A DNA stretch of 57,754 nt. Origin: Candidatus Omnitrophota bacterium (GTDB lineage: Bacteria > Hinthialibacterota > Hinthialibacteria > Hinthialibacterales > Hinthialibacteraceae). This document shows, one piece after another, positions 42,745 to 51,105 of this stretch. The stretch spans positions 1 through 57,754 of the forward strand of contig JBFMBP010000048.1 in assembly GCA_040755155.1 (NCBI GenBank), written 5' to 3'. Positions within the stretch are counted from its first letter, which is position 1. Each line of letters starts with the position of its first letter. The notes beneath the pieces were generated by a model. The model was not told the origin of the DNA. It searched no databases and saw only the letters and a list, made by a program, of their open reading frames with translations. Made by a program: the position numbers and the translations under genes.

Positions 42745-43449
42745 TTAGGGTCTACGCTTGTACCATATATCCAAGTAGTTGCGGTTACGCATAATTTGGC
42801 GGGGATGGAGAAGGGAGGAGAGAACAAAACGGGCGAATTCGCAGCGTGTGAATTGCCGCATCTTCCTCGGCGACGTCGCCGCCGTTTCGCGCAGGATGAC
42901 GACCTTGCCCCAGCGTTTCAGCTTTTTCGCCAGCGTTATTTCTTCGGATATAAAATACGCTTCGTCGAATCCGCCAATCTTTTCGAAGACCTCTCGCCGT
43001 ACGAAAAAAAAGGAACCGGAGGGGATGCGAAAAATCCTTGAAACGATCACCCAACTTTTCATACCCAGATTCGCCAAAAAATCGCAGACCGGCTCGCTCC
43101 AAATCAATCGAGAGCCGCCGCCTGCGACGCCTTTCTCTATTGCGCGCTTCAATCCTTCCATCAAACGGCGATCAACCAGCGTATCCGCGTCCAAGAAGAG
43201 AATATATTCTCCTCTCGCCGCCGCCGCGCCGATGTTGCGCGTCGCCCCGATATTGCGCTTGCCGGAGGGGACGATTGTTGCGCCCAACGCTTCGGCGATT
43301 TCCGCCGTCCCATCCGTCGAGGCGTCATCGGCGACGATCAATTCATACGGTTCCCATTCCGCTTGTTTCAACGCTTCGCGCAAAGCCAATATCGTTCGTT
43401 CGATATTCTGGATTTCGTTGTAGGCGGGTATGACGATGGATAACAACAT
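42745..43449 (-). CDS. Family 2 glycosyltransferase
   Basis: A 234-residue GT2 enzyme: LLSIVIPAYNEIQNIERT at the start, ELIVADDASTDGT (nucleotide-sugar site), ILFLDADTLVD (DxD motif), and SFFFVRREVFEKIGGFDEAYFISEEITLAKKLKRWG. It puts sugar on a lipid or glycan acceptor at the inner face of the membrane. Most like polyprenyl-phosphate-type or hopene-associated GT2 in length, without membrane helices. No ribosome site is clear; the region upstream is two family C repeats. Confidence 0.93.
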   Translation of the reverse strand: MLLSIVIPAYNEIQNIERTILALREALKQAEWEPYELIVADDASTDGTAEIAEALGATIVPSGKRNIGATRNIGAAAARGEYILFLDADTLVDRRLMEGLKRAIEKGVAGGGSRLIWSEPVCDFLANLGMKSWVIVSRIFRIPSGSFFFVRREVFEKIGGFDEAYFISEEITLAKKLKRWGKVVILRETAATSPRKMRQFTRCEFARFVLSSLLHPRQIMRNRNYLDIWYKRRP

Positions 43450-43476
43450 GGTTCGTACCGGATTAGTACTGAATTA

Positions 43477-43578
43477 ATCAAGGGCAACAAAAACATTTGC
43501 CATTGCCACCCCCGATTTTCTTCTCTTGTTTTGAGGATTCATCAAGGGCAAAAAACATTTGCCCTTGCCACCCCGATT
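43477..43578. repeat. Family C repeats, two tandem copies
   Basis: Copy one AATCAAGGGCAACAAAAACA with TTGCCATTGCCACCCCCGATT (43475-43516) and copy two ATCAAGGGCAAAAAACATTTG with CCCTTGCCACCCCGATT (43541-43578). The second copy overlaps the stop codon of the 983-residue gene. Both are reverse complements of the element at 22150. Confidence 0.85.
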
Positions 43579-46528
43579 AGGGTTTCGTCTTGAATCGCAG
43601 ACCCGGCCATTTTCCGGATTCGACCGCTTCCCAATAGTCTTTTTTTACCTGATCGTAAAGGCCGTACAATCCCCGCGCATCGGCGTCGCGGTCAATTTCG
43701 ATCTCCACATTTGGTTTGGGGATCGTGCGTTCCGCTAGAACCTGCGCGGCGAATTGGCGGATGACGCGAGTGGCGGGACGGTCGGTTCCATCGGGATTGA
43801 TGATTCCAAAATCCGAATTTTCTCCGACGCGGAAGCCGCCGGGATACCACCACCAGACGACGCCGTTGGAATAGGAGTTTAAAACCATTTTGTAGAAATC
43901 GGCAAAGTATTTTCCTTGAAATTCCAATGGTTCCGGATCGGTTTGCATTTTTTGATTGTCCCACGCCTGTACGCCAGCTTCGGCCCAGATGACGGGTTTT
44001 CCCGGAGCGCAGCAGCGGGCGTAACTTACGGTGAATTGCCCCGGTTTAACGCGCTCCCAATCGCCGATGCGCCCATAGCCTTCCGGCGCCATGAAATCCA
44101 TGCAAATGGCTACTCCCGGAAAATCGTAAGGCATGTTCTTGTCGCCCAGGAATGTGGGATCGCCCGTAACCGTCATCCGGAAACTTATGAGATGGTTGGG
44201 ATCGAGCGCGCGGATGCGATCGGCCGCCGCCTTGTATTTAAACTGAATCAATTCATCGGCGAAACGCCGGTAATCCGCGATCATTTTTCGGTGCGGTCCA
44301 TCCTGGCCGAGAAGCCGAGCGGAGGGAGATGTCAAATTGCCGTCGATTTTCGGGGCAGGAAATTCCCAGGCTTTTTCCGCCGCTTCGAGGGCGCCGTATT
44401 TCCTGGCGATCCACAGCCGCCAATCCGGATCGTATTTCCGCCGCTGCTCCTCCGTTCCGAAAAAGGGCTCCCAGGCGATGTCGTAGGCGTAGATGGCGTC
44501 GCATTCCCATAGCCGGTTGAAGCGGATCATCTCTTCCCACCACTCCAGGTTATAATCCATCGGCGAACCGGGGCGGAGGGAGAGGTTGACTTTCAAGCCC
44601 AGGTTGTCGCAGCGGCGAAGAATATCCAGCAGATTGTCGGCGTAGAGGGATTGATAATAAAGAAAAATCGAGATGCTGTTGAAGCCCATATCGCGGCATC
44701 GTTCCAAATCGCGCTGAATGAATTCCGGATCGTACGAGCGGCTTCCCAGCCATTGTTCGTAATAGGGACCGTCTTCCGCCGCGATTCCCGTGGAGGGCAT
44801 ATAATTCACGCCATGAACATACCATTTCTTCCCGTCGAGATAAAAATCGCCTTTATGCGCCGAGACGAACCGTTGCAGCGTCTCCGATTTCGGGCGGTAG
44901 ACGAAGAGATCGTGTTCGATCTCGTCCAAAAGGCTATCGCCATGAAACAGCCTTACAGTCAGTTCGAAATCGCCGTCGCGCTTCGGCAAACGGACGGTAT
45001 GGCTTGCGCTGAAAATCGCTCCCGCCGGAATATCGATGGATTGGATGATGCGTTTGACCGGCCTTTTATCCCCTTTGATCTTCAGTTCGAAGCGCAAGGT
45101 CAAATCCTTCGCGTCCTGGGCCGAAAGGTTCGCCGCGCGCGCGCCTATGACGACGGGCCGCCCTCGGCGATAGGTGAAAAATTCCGATCCTGCCTCCTCG
45201 AAAAAAATCCCGTTCGCCATGCGATTGATGGAGGACGTTATTGATTGCAATACGGCATCTTCCTGATGCCAATCCGGATCGTTTATGGAATAGGAAGCGC
45301 GAATACTGAACCGATTCGGCTTCTGGAAATCGACAAACATCGATGCGGGCGCTCCCCGCCATTCTCTCCGCGATCCAATGGCGTCCAAAAGCGGAATCCA
45401 ACGCCAGCCGCGCTTCTTGTTGAATCCTTTTCCAGTCGGCCGGGGATGGTGGGCGCTCATGGAAGCGGGCAGGGGCAGGGACATTTCTTCCAGGCTTACC
45501 AGCTCGCGGCGCATCAACTGCGCTGCCTCCGTAATAGGATAAAATTTGTAGGAGGGCGATAGACCTTCGATGGGGGGAGGCGTATGGCTTGCCAACGGCT
45601 TGTCCCCAAGGGGATTGTACGCCGTTCCTATCTCGTCGATAAAAAATTCGTATTCGCCGCCGCGGGAGCCGGTATGCGTCCACGCCGCTCCAATCTTCAA
45701 ACGAACGGCGTTTTGCGGTTGGAAAACGTCTCCCGGTTTTCCCCGTTCCGGCGTAGATTGCCAATAATGGAAATCGCTCGGCGCCAGAACCACCTTCCGC
45801 CATTCATCGGCAACGGGAAAGACCGCGATCCATCGCGAGCCGTCTCGCTCCACCCATTCCAGGTTCAGCGCGCGGGTCTCTTTCGTTCCCTTGACGTAAA
45901 AAACAGTGAGCGATTCGCCGTAAAGAAAAGGATTCGTCACGAGGGGAGAGGCAAGACCGTCCCAACCCGCCATATTCTCGATGCGCACATGAAGCCCGTT
46001 GCCTTCTATTCCTTCGGCGAGTTCTTTCGCAAAGGGCGAGTCCGGCGTATTGGTATTTCTCTCCCACTGATTCAAATCTTCCTCTTCGAAGTTGAAAAGC
46101 ATACGTTCGGCGGAAGCTTTGGAAAGGCGCTCGCGCCAAGAACTTTCCGAAAACCATTGCCCGCCATTGTTCCACAGCCAATCGGAGAACGCGGGAGCGC
46201 CAAGCGCGAAGACGTCGCCGCCTTGCGCAATATAATTTTCGATAATATCCACGCTTTGCGCAGGCAGCGATCCCGCCGAGGGCAAAACGAGCAGATCGAA
46301 GTTCGCGGCGTTTACAACGGAGGAATTCAATAACTCCCTGACGCCGATCGTCCGCAAGCCATATCCTTTATCTAGCAGGAGGGAAGCCAGATGAAGCGCA
46401 ATCTCCGGGTGATGATTCGGCAGATCGTCCAGAAGAATGGCGATCCGATAATCGTCCCGCGACGCCCCATCCGCCGTCAAACCGCCGATCAACGCCAGCG
46501 AGAGAAAAAACGATCGGATTCTTTTCAT
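43577..46528 (-). CDS. Secreted multidomain glycoside hydrolase (GH5-clan like), 983 aa
   Basis: A large exported protein: signal peptide (SFFLSLALIGGLTADGA), a class I amidotransferase/ThuA-like fold (IAILLDDLPNHHPE, DLLVLPSAGSLP), a carbohydrate-binding-like beta-sandwich (MLFNFEEEDLNQW ... YEFFIDEIG), another beta domain, and a C-terminal TIM barrel from about residue 575 (FYLDGKKWYVHGVNYMP). In the barrel, Glu687 (IAWEP) and Glu850 (VIWAEAG) sit where clan GH-A enzymes have acid/base and nucleophile. So it is probably a beta-glycosidase or mannanase-like enzyme. GAGGG lies eight bases before ATG. The amidotransferase-like head in front of a GH-A barrel is unusual. Nothing shows its substrate. 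Confidence 0.82.
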   Translation of the reverse strand: MKRIRSFFLSLALIGGLTADGASRDDYRIAILLDDLPNHHPEIALHLASLLLDKGYGLRTIGVRELLNSSVVNAANFDLLVLPSAGSLPAQSVDIIENYIAQGGDVFALGAPAFSDWLWNNGGQWFSESSWRERLSKASAERMLFNFEEEDLNQWERNTNTPDSPFAKELAEGIEGNGLHVRIENMAGWDGLASPLVTNPFLYGESLTVFYVKGTKETRALNLEWVERDGSRWIAVFPVADEWRKVVLAPSDFHYWQSTPERGKPGDVFQPQNAVRLKIGAAWTHTGSRGGEYEFFIDEIGTAYNPLGDKPLASHTPPPIEGLSPSYKFYPITEAAQLMRRELVSLEEMSLPLPASMSAHHPRPTGKGFNKKRGWRWIPLLDAIGSRREWRGAPASMFVDFQKPNRFSIRASYSINDPDWHQEDAVLQSITSSINRMANGIFFEEAGSEFFTYRRGRPVVIGARAANLSAQDAKDLTLRFELKIKGDKRPVKRIIQSIDIPAGAIFSASHTVRLPKRDGDFELTVRLFHGDSLLDEIEHDLFVYRPKSETLQRFVSAHKGDFYLDGKKWYVHGVNYMPSTGIAAEDGPYYEQWLGSRSYDPEFIQRDLERCRDMGFNSISIFLYYQSLYADNLLDILRRCDNLGLKVNLSLRPGSPMDYNLEWWEEMIRFNRLWECDAIYAYDIAWEPFFGTEEQRRKYDPDWRLWIARKYGALEAAEKAWEFPAPKIDGNLTSPSARLLGQDGPHRKMIADYRRFADELIQFKYKAAADRIRALDPNHLISFRMTVTGDPTFLGDKNMPYDFPGVAICMDFMAPEGYGRIGDWERVKPGQFTVSYARCCAPGKPVIWAEAGVQAWDNQKMQTDPEPLEFQGKYFADFYKMVLNSYSNGVVWWWYPGGFRVGENSDFGIINPDGTDRPATRVIRQFAAQVLAERTIPKPNVEIEIDRDADARGLYGLYDQVKKDYWEAVESGKWPGLRFKTKP

Positions 46529-46753
46529 TCTTGCAACCCTCTTCTATCTTTCCCAAAAAACGCATCCATCCTATAACATTCCAAAGCGTGTATATCATAC
46601 CGCATCTCAAAGAAAATGTTGAGTATCCGCTTCCAGCGCGAGTCCTTGAGATTCGTTTTCATATAGAAAAAAATGAAGCTATATTATATGGACAGAAATA
46701 CGCGAAATCGATTGAATCCGGGAGAGGATTAAAAGCCTTAAGGAGATGTTCTC

Positions 46754-47080
46754 ATGTCCGAAAAAATGGAATTAATGCACGGCAGCGGGAATATTTATCG
46801 GGATTTCAATCGGCCCGATGCGGATGTTCGTCAAACCAAAGCGCTTCTAGCCGCAGCGATCATAGACGTTTTGGAAACGCAAAACCTTTCCGCAAGAAAG
46901 GCCGCTAGATTAACGGGGATCGATCATAGCGAGTTTGTTCGTATACGCAAGCCGGATCTCAAGCGATTCACGATCGATCGGCTAATTGCAATCCTGAACA
47001 AGTTGGATCGGAAAGTCGACATAACCATCGCGGTAGAAGCGCGTTCGCAAAATAATCGTGAGGCATCGGCGCCTGCATAA
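46754..47080 (+). CDS. Orphan HTH (XRE/HigA-like) antitoxin-type regulator
   Basis: 108 residues with a helix-turn-helix LSARKAARLTGIDHSEFVRIR and the HigA2-like ending FTIDRLIAILNKLDRKVDITI. Such proteins normally follow a HigB-type toxin; here the preceding 225 bp code for no toxin, so it looks unpaired. GGAG stands eight bases before ATG 46754. It could regulate its own promoter or a distant partner. Confidence 0.85.
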   Translation: MSEKMELMHGSGNIYRDFNRPDADVRQTKALLAAAIIDVLETQNLSARKAARLTGIDHSEFVRIRKPDLKRFTIDRLIAILNKLDRKVDITIAVEARSQNNREASAPA

Positions 47081-47088
47081 AAGGGAAA

Positions 47089-47182
47089 CGGCGTTCCTCT
47101 CATAAGAGAATTCCGCAAAAAGTTATTCAAACATTTTCGTTATTGGATTATTCTTACAAACGCCAATTCAAGAGGAACGCCG
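47089..47182. repeat. Long-range 12-bp inverted repeat between convergent genes
   Basis: CGGCGTTCCTCT (47089-47100) and AGAGGAACGCCG (47171-47182) are perfect reverse complements, separated by 70 AT-rich bases. They flank the gap between the orphan regulator (+) and the second pseudo-receiver (-). It may be a terminator for both, or the ends of a small element. Confidence 0.6.
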
Positions 47183-47241
47183 CGGCGGACATTCCCTGCG
47201 ACGGCTTGTTAGCCGCGAACCACTGGCCGCTGTTTTTTGAA

Positions 47242-47703
47242 TTAATGAACTTTGGAGGATTTTCGGCTGCCGGGCAAGCGAATCAATCGCGCCCAAAAGC
47301 CTTCTCTTTTCTCTTCTCTCGCATTCATGGCCGCATCGATAGCTTGCGCGAGATGGGCGGCGTCGACCGGACGAACCAGAACATGGGGAGCGTCGTATCG
47401 TTTTAAGCGATTGGCTTCTTCCTGGGCGATAGAAGAATAGATAAGGATGATTCTCGAATGCGAGGCGAGACCTTTCAAAAGCCAGATCAAATAACTGGGA
47501 TCATGGATTTCTTCGTTTTGGGCCAGGATGCATAGATCGAACCGGCCCGTGCGGGCGAATCCCCATAAATCCATATCGTCTTTGGCGCAATGAAGCGCTC
47601 CTCCGATGCGGGCGGCGACGGATTCCACAAGCGTTTTTTCTTGAGACGATAGACCAAGCGACAAGAGGCGCAATGTATGTTCGTTGTCTCGGGGCGCAAT
47701 CAC
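47242..47703 (-). CDS. Degenerate receiver-like protein, second copy type
   Basis: 153 residues. RLLSLGLSSQEKTLVESVAA, RFDLCILAQNEE (strand 3, but no phospho-acceptor Asp) , SRIILIYSSIAQEEANRL (strand 4) and APHVLVRPVDAAHLAQAIDAAM (strand 5 with Arg for Lys) keep the receiver fold while losing the phosphorylation chemistry. A basic tail follows. GTG 47703 with AAGGAG eight bases upstream is the start. Compare the pseudo-receiver at 4102-4494. It may be a binding partner in a signalling complex. Confidence 0.68.
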   Translation of the reverse strand: MIAPRDNEHTLRLLSLGLSSQEKTLVESVAARIGGALHCAKDDMDLWGFARTGRFDLCILAQNEEIHDPSYLIWLLKGLASHSRIILIYSSIAQEEANRLKRYDAPHVLVRPVDAAHLAQAIDAAMNAREEKREGFWARLIRLPGSRKSSKVH

Positions 47704-47920
47704 GAAATTAACTCCTTACTTATTCGTTTCCCCCCGCATGACGCATTCCATTCCATTGAAGTCATCCACTATTCTCTACCTATAGAAGTAATATAAAAAC
47801 TTACTTTTGTCAGGCGAAAACGCACTTATATCGGGACATCCAAACGAAACGAAGAGACGAATCGAGGATATGAGAGAGCAGCTCGATAAATCGAAGTGGG
47901 GCGCAATATAAATATAAATT

Positions 47921-48535
47921 CTACTTATCGTTTTGTTTTCGGCAAGGAGGATAATGGGCGTTGACGATCGCCTGGACGTCCGCCAACCAGGTTTGGCGTT
48001 CTTCCAAGGCGCTCGTTACGACGACTCGATACATCTTGCGATAAAAGTTCTTCACTCCGCAAAGGTCGAAGATGCAGGTTTTCCAAAGATTCTCCAACGG
48101 ATCGCCGAAGACTTGGTTTTCGCGTTCTTCGGGCGTATTGGCCGTATTGAAAACCAAGGCGGATTGCGCCCGCAATAAACCAACGGGGATTCCTTCGCCG
48201 CCGTCTCCTTCCAGAAATCGATAAGCGACGCCCTGACGCAGTACCCGATCCACCCACCCTTTGAGAATGGCCGGAGGCTGCCCCCACCAATTCGGATGAA
48301 CCAGGACGATGCCTTCCGCCTGGGCGATCTCGTCGCAATGACGCCGGATAAAAGGGGCCAGTTCCGCGCCGTCGGAAATTTCCTCGCCAGTTGTCAACGG
48401 ATCGAAATGTTCCTCGTAAAGATCATGGAAAAAAATCTCGTGGCCGTTCCGATGCAACGTATCCCTAACGGTTTCCGCGATGGCGTGGTTGAAACTTCCT
48501 TTTTGGGGATGCCCCAAAATGATCGATATTTTCAT
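47921..48535 (-). CDS. NAD(P)H:quinone reductase / flavodoxin-fold oxidoreductase
   Basis: A 204-residue member of the KefF/MdaB/NQO1 family. FMN-site motifs: ILGHPQKGSFNHAIAE (phosphate-binding loop), VLVHPNWWGQPPAILKGWVDRVL (isoalloxazine), and FNTANTPEERENQVFGDPLENLW. It reduces quinones by two electrons or protects against electrophiles. ATG 48535 lacks a clear ribosome site. It is alone between the pseudo-receiver and a hypothetical gene on the same strand. Confidence 0.93.
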   Translation of the reverse strand: MKISIILGHPQKGSFNHAIAETVRDTLHRNGHEIFFHDLYEEHFDPLTTGEEISDGAELAPFIRRHCDEIAQAEGIVLVHPNWWGQPPAILKGWVDRVLRQGVAYRFLEGDGGEGIPVGLLRAQSALVFNTANTPEERENQVFGDPLENLWKTCIFDLCGVKNFYRKMYRVVVTSALEERQTWLADVQAIVNAHYPPCRKQNDK

Positions 48536-48616
48536 AAAAGCTTATATTCCTTTTTCAAGATAGTTAATTTGGAAATAGCCATCGGCAAGCGTCTATCTCT
48601 CCCCCGTCAATCGACG

Positions 48617-49393
48617 TCATTCCTGCATGGGGAGCGGTTGAAAGGGAACGCAAATCTGGAAGGCGGAACTGACGCCGGATTTTAGAGAGACGTTGAAGCG
48701 CGCGTAGCCTATAATGTTTCCGGGAACCAGATCGTTATAGGGTAGGGTGGGGCGGCGCGCCCAGGTTTCCCGCTTCCAAGGCGGGGCGCATTGGATGCGA
48801 TAGATCGTTTCGCCATTGTTCATAAAGGCATCTTGTTGGAAATACCATACAGCTTGCGGATTCCAGGAAAAGGGATTGGGCAATCCTTGGATTTGAGCGT
48901 TGCGATCCGTATCCAAAGAGAAACCGAACGCTTCGCGCGATTCGTCGCGATCCGCCGGAGAAGGCCTCCACGCCGTCCAGACGACGGCTTGAGCGTTGTT
49001 GGCGGCGGGATTGCTCGCTGTAACGGCGAGGATGCCCGCTTTGGCGAAGTCCGTGGCGGCGCTGATCTGGCGTTGGCTGACGGTGAAGAAATAATGGCAG
49101 CCGCCTTCCGCCGTGGCAAAGGAAATCTCCCCCGCCGCTTCCGATTGCCAGACGATAGGAACGACGCGACGGGGAGGGTCCTCGATAAAGACGAGCAGTT
49201 CGCCCTGCGCCGCGCGCAAGGCGGAATGCGGCGTGAGAACGGGGCCAGTAGGAAGTTTAGAGGCAGATAAGCGATTTTCCGTTGCATAGGAGGCGATGGG
49301 AATCAATACCAGCGCAAAAAAAACGCGCCCAGCCCATCGCGGCGTTTTTCGCCTTGACGGATCGGCGCATTTCCTATTTTGCAGTTTTTGCAT
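48617..49393 (-). CDS. Hypothetical exported protein, unknown function
   Basis: 258 residues. A basic N-terminus (NRKCADPSRRKTPR), a membrane/signal segment (WAGRVFFALVLIPIASYA) and a beta-rich rest with Trp/Pro-rich patches such as WKRETWARRPTLPYNDLVPG. I do not recognise a domain. It follows rplI by 57 bp on the same strand. It is compatible with a periplasmic binding or surface protein; the frame has the codon pattern of its neighbours and no rival on the other strand is credible. Confidence 0.6.
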   Translation of the reverse strand: MQKLQNRKCADPSRRKTPRWAGRVFFALVLIPIASYATENRLSASKLPTGPVLTPHSALRAAQGELLVFIEDPPRRVVPIVWQSEAAGEISFATAEGGCHYFFTVSQRQISAATDFAKAGILAVTASNPAANNAQAVVWTAWRPSPADRDESREAFGFSLDTDRNAQIQGLPNPFSWNPQAVWYFQQDAFMNNGETIYRIQCAPPWKRETWARRPTLPYNDLVPGNIIGYARFNVSLKSGVSSAFQICVPFQPLPMQE

Positions 49394-49450
49394 GGGGCGT
49401 CAGGCTCCCCGGAAGAAGGGATGAAATCGACCTGAAAGCCGTCTAAAAGA

Positions 49451-49900
49451 TTATTTCTCTTCTTTAATAACCCAGACTTTGAGTTGGGCCGTCGTATCTC
49501 CGGAAAACCGGACTGGAACGGTATAGACGCCCAATGCGCGGATGGGGTCGTCGAGAATAATCTTCCGCCGGTCCACATCGTAGCCTTTGCTTTTTAGCGC
49601 CTCGGCGATATTTTGATTGGTGACGGTTCCGAAGATGCGGTCTTCTTCGCCGACGCGGACGGGAATTTGCACGGAAATTTCGGACAAGCGCCGGGCCAAA
49701 TCATGTTCGGTTTTGAGACGGCGGTTCTTTCGATCCGTCAAAAGGCGCTTTTGATGGGCGATCTTCGTGGCGTTGGCGCTGGAGGTAGCATAAGCCAAGC
49801 CATTGGGAATGAGGAAGTTGCGGGCGTATCCCCCCTTCACTTTCACGATTTCGCCCGCATCGCCTAGATTAGGCATGCTTTCGGTCAATATGACTTCCAT
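49451..49900 (-). CDS. rplI: Ribosomal protein L9
   Basis: A 149-residue L9 with the two-domain plan: MEVILTESMPNLGDAGEIVKVKGGYARNFLIPNGLAYA, long central helix (KIAHQKRLLTDRKNRRLKTE), and C-terminal domain (GTVTNQNIAEALKSKGYDVDRRKI). ATG 49900 is the start by family alignment; AGGAG lies 13 bases upstream, a little far. In most bacteria rplI follows rpsF, ssb and rpsR. Here it has none of these and its upstream gene is on the other strand. Confidence 0.97.
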   Translation of the reverse strand: MEVILTESMPNLGDAGEIVKVKGGYARNFLIPNGLAYATSSANATKIAHQKRLLTDRKNRRLKTEHDLARRLSEISVQIPVRVGEEDRIFGTVTNQNIAEALKSKGYDVDRRKIILDDPIRALGVYTVPVRFSGDTTAQLKVWVIKEEK

Positions 49901-50463
49901 GATTTCGTTAACTCTCCTTTGGCGTTTCGCTTCCAATTTCCCGAAAGGGGAAAAAACAACCCTTTGGGGAAAATAGACAAAACGTAATTATGCTCCTAAT
50001 TCCTTCAATCTGAAAGGGGAGCGTGAAGACGATAGGATGATGTTTGCGGCGCCGGAAAAAAAGGCCGATGGCGCCTGCGATCTCTGATGAGCCTCCTTAC
50101 CGAGGAATTCGGCGATGGCAGAAAGAAAAAGGTCCGAGGAGCCTTGGCTCGGCGGGAGCCTCGCTCTCCCTATTTGTTTGAAGGTGAATTAAGGGAGGGC
50201 GAATCTCCTGATGAGCCAGCCTGCTTTTTGTTTTTTTAGGAGATTCCCTATAGAGAAAAGACCCTCGGCGATTGAAAGAAGAAACGTGTGCGCTTCAGGA
50301 GTAATTGATGGATTAAATAGCGCGCTCCATCCTTATGAGCCAGGATATTTTTTTGGCAAATAATGAGGAAATCGATTTTACGGTTTTTGATCGCTTCCCT
50401 TTTAGCAGGGAGACGTGATAAGATTGCTTTTATTAATGAATCCATTGGGCGAGCGGCGGAAAA
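49901..50463. other. Gene-free divergent gap with nested repeats
   Basis: 563 bp between rplI (-) and a hypothetical gene (+). It holds TCTCTGATGAGCC (50081) and TCTCCTGATGAGCC (50203), a GC-rich palindromic stretch GGAGCCTTGGCTCGGCGGGAG with GCCTCGCTCTCCC (50136-50170), and a 9-bp inverted repeat GAATCTCCT (50201-50209) with AGGAGATTC (50238-50246) around a T-rich loop. No coding frame in this gap is convincing. Confidence 0.55.
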
Positions 50464-50943
50464 ATGAATTCGAATACGCAACGTAACTTTTTGCTTTACC
50501 TTAAAGCGTTGATTTGGTCGGTTTACGTATCCTATAAAGATTCGACGGTGGCCTTGATCGCGCAATGTCTGCGCGAGGGGAGCGCGGGGGAGAATTATCC
50601 CGAATTCCGCGACAGTCATCTGGGGGATTGCCTGCGCACGATTATTCAATCTCTGCCCCGTACGGAAGACCGCAACGCGCTCGCCGCCTGCTTGCAAAAA
50701 GTGAAATCGGGCGAAGCCTCGATGGTTTACCGGAACATGGTGATTGAAGTGGGGCATTACGTTACAGCCAGGGAGACGATCGAAGACGTTCCGGAAAATT
50801 GTTATGGAGTCGTTTATTTCCTGGCCTCGGCGAAAATCGATGTTCTGTTCCGCAAGCCCGATGGAACGCTCTCGGCTCAATGCGTCTTTCCCTTCCAAAT
50901 CATGCCGGTTTATACCTTGACGGTTCCCGACATTACTGCTTAA
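50464..50943 (+). CDS. Conserved-looking hypothetical protein, 159 aa
   Basis: A 159-residue cytoplasmic protein without recognised domain. It has a helical N-terminal half (LLYLKALIWSVYVSYKDST, PRTEDRNALAACLQKV) and a beta-rich C-terminal half (VVYFLASAKIDVLFRKPDG, AQCVFPFQIMPVYTLTV). The opposite strand has an open frame at 50248-50898, but this strand has better codon choice and a sensible composition. A GCGGAAAA stretch precedes ATG; ribosome site weak. It stands alone before a family B repeat. Confidence 0.6.
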   Translation: MNSNTQRNFLLYLKALIWSVYVSYKDSTVALIAQCLREGSAGENYPEFRDSHLGDCLRTIIQSLPRTEDRNALAACLQKVKSGEASMVYRNMVIEVGHYVTARETIEDVPENCYGVVYFLASAKIDVLFRKPDGTLSAQCVFPFQIMPVYTLTVPDITA

Positions 50944-50990
50944 GATCGAAACGAAGCCTTTGGAGCGAATTTCTTACTCCATCCGTTTGG

Positions 50991-51072
50991 GTAGGATGGG
51001 TCATGCCGTTTGACCCATCATTATTAATAAAATGAAGAAATCGATGGGTCAAACGGCATGACCCATTCTACG
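50991..51072. repeat. Family B palindromic repeat, complete copy
   Basis: GTAGGATGGGTCATGCCGTT plus TGACCCATC at the left, reverse-complemented as GATGGGTCAAACGGCATGAC plus CCATTCTAC at the right: 29-base arms with one mismatch around a 24-base centre. Each arm is itself a hairpin (GGGTCA/TGACCC). Partial copies: 27764, 27854, 37149, 56024 and 56453. Confidence 0.88.
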
Positions 51073-51105
51073 ATCTGCAACTATTCACTTTTTGGAGAGA
51101 ATCGA

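Noticed and set aside
46531-46908. HigB-like toxin before the orphan HTH gene
   Set aside because: The frame there has no RelE/HigB core and overlaps the HTH gene in another frame.
50248-50898. 216-codon frame on the minus strand
   Set aside because: It overlaps the plus-strand gene at 50464-50943; composition (many Arg, Phe, His without domain order) and lack of any ribosome site mark it as an antisense shadow.
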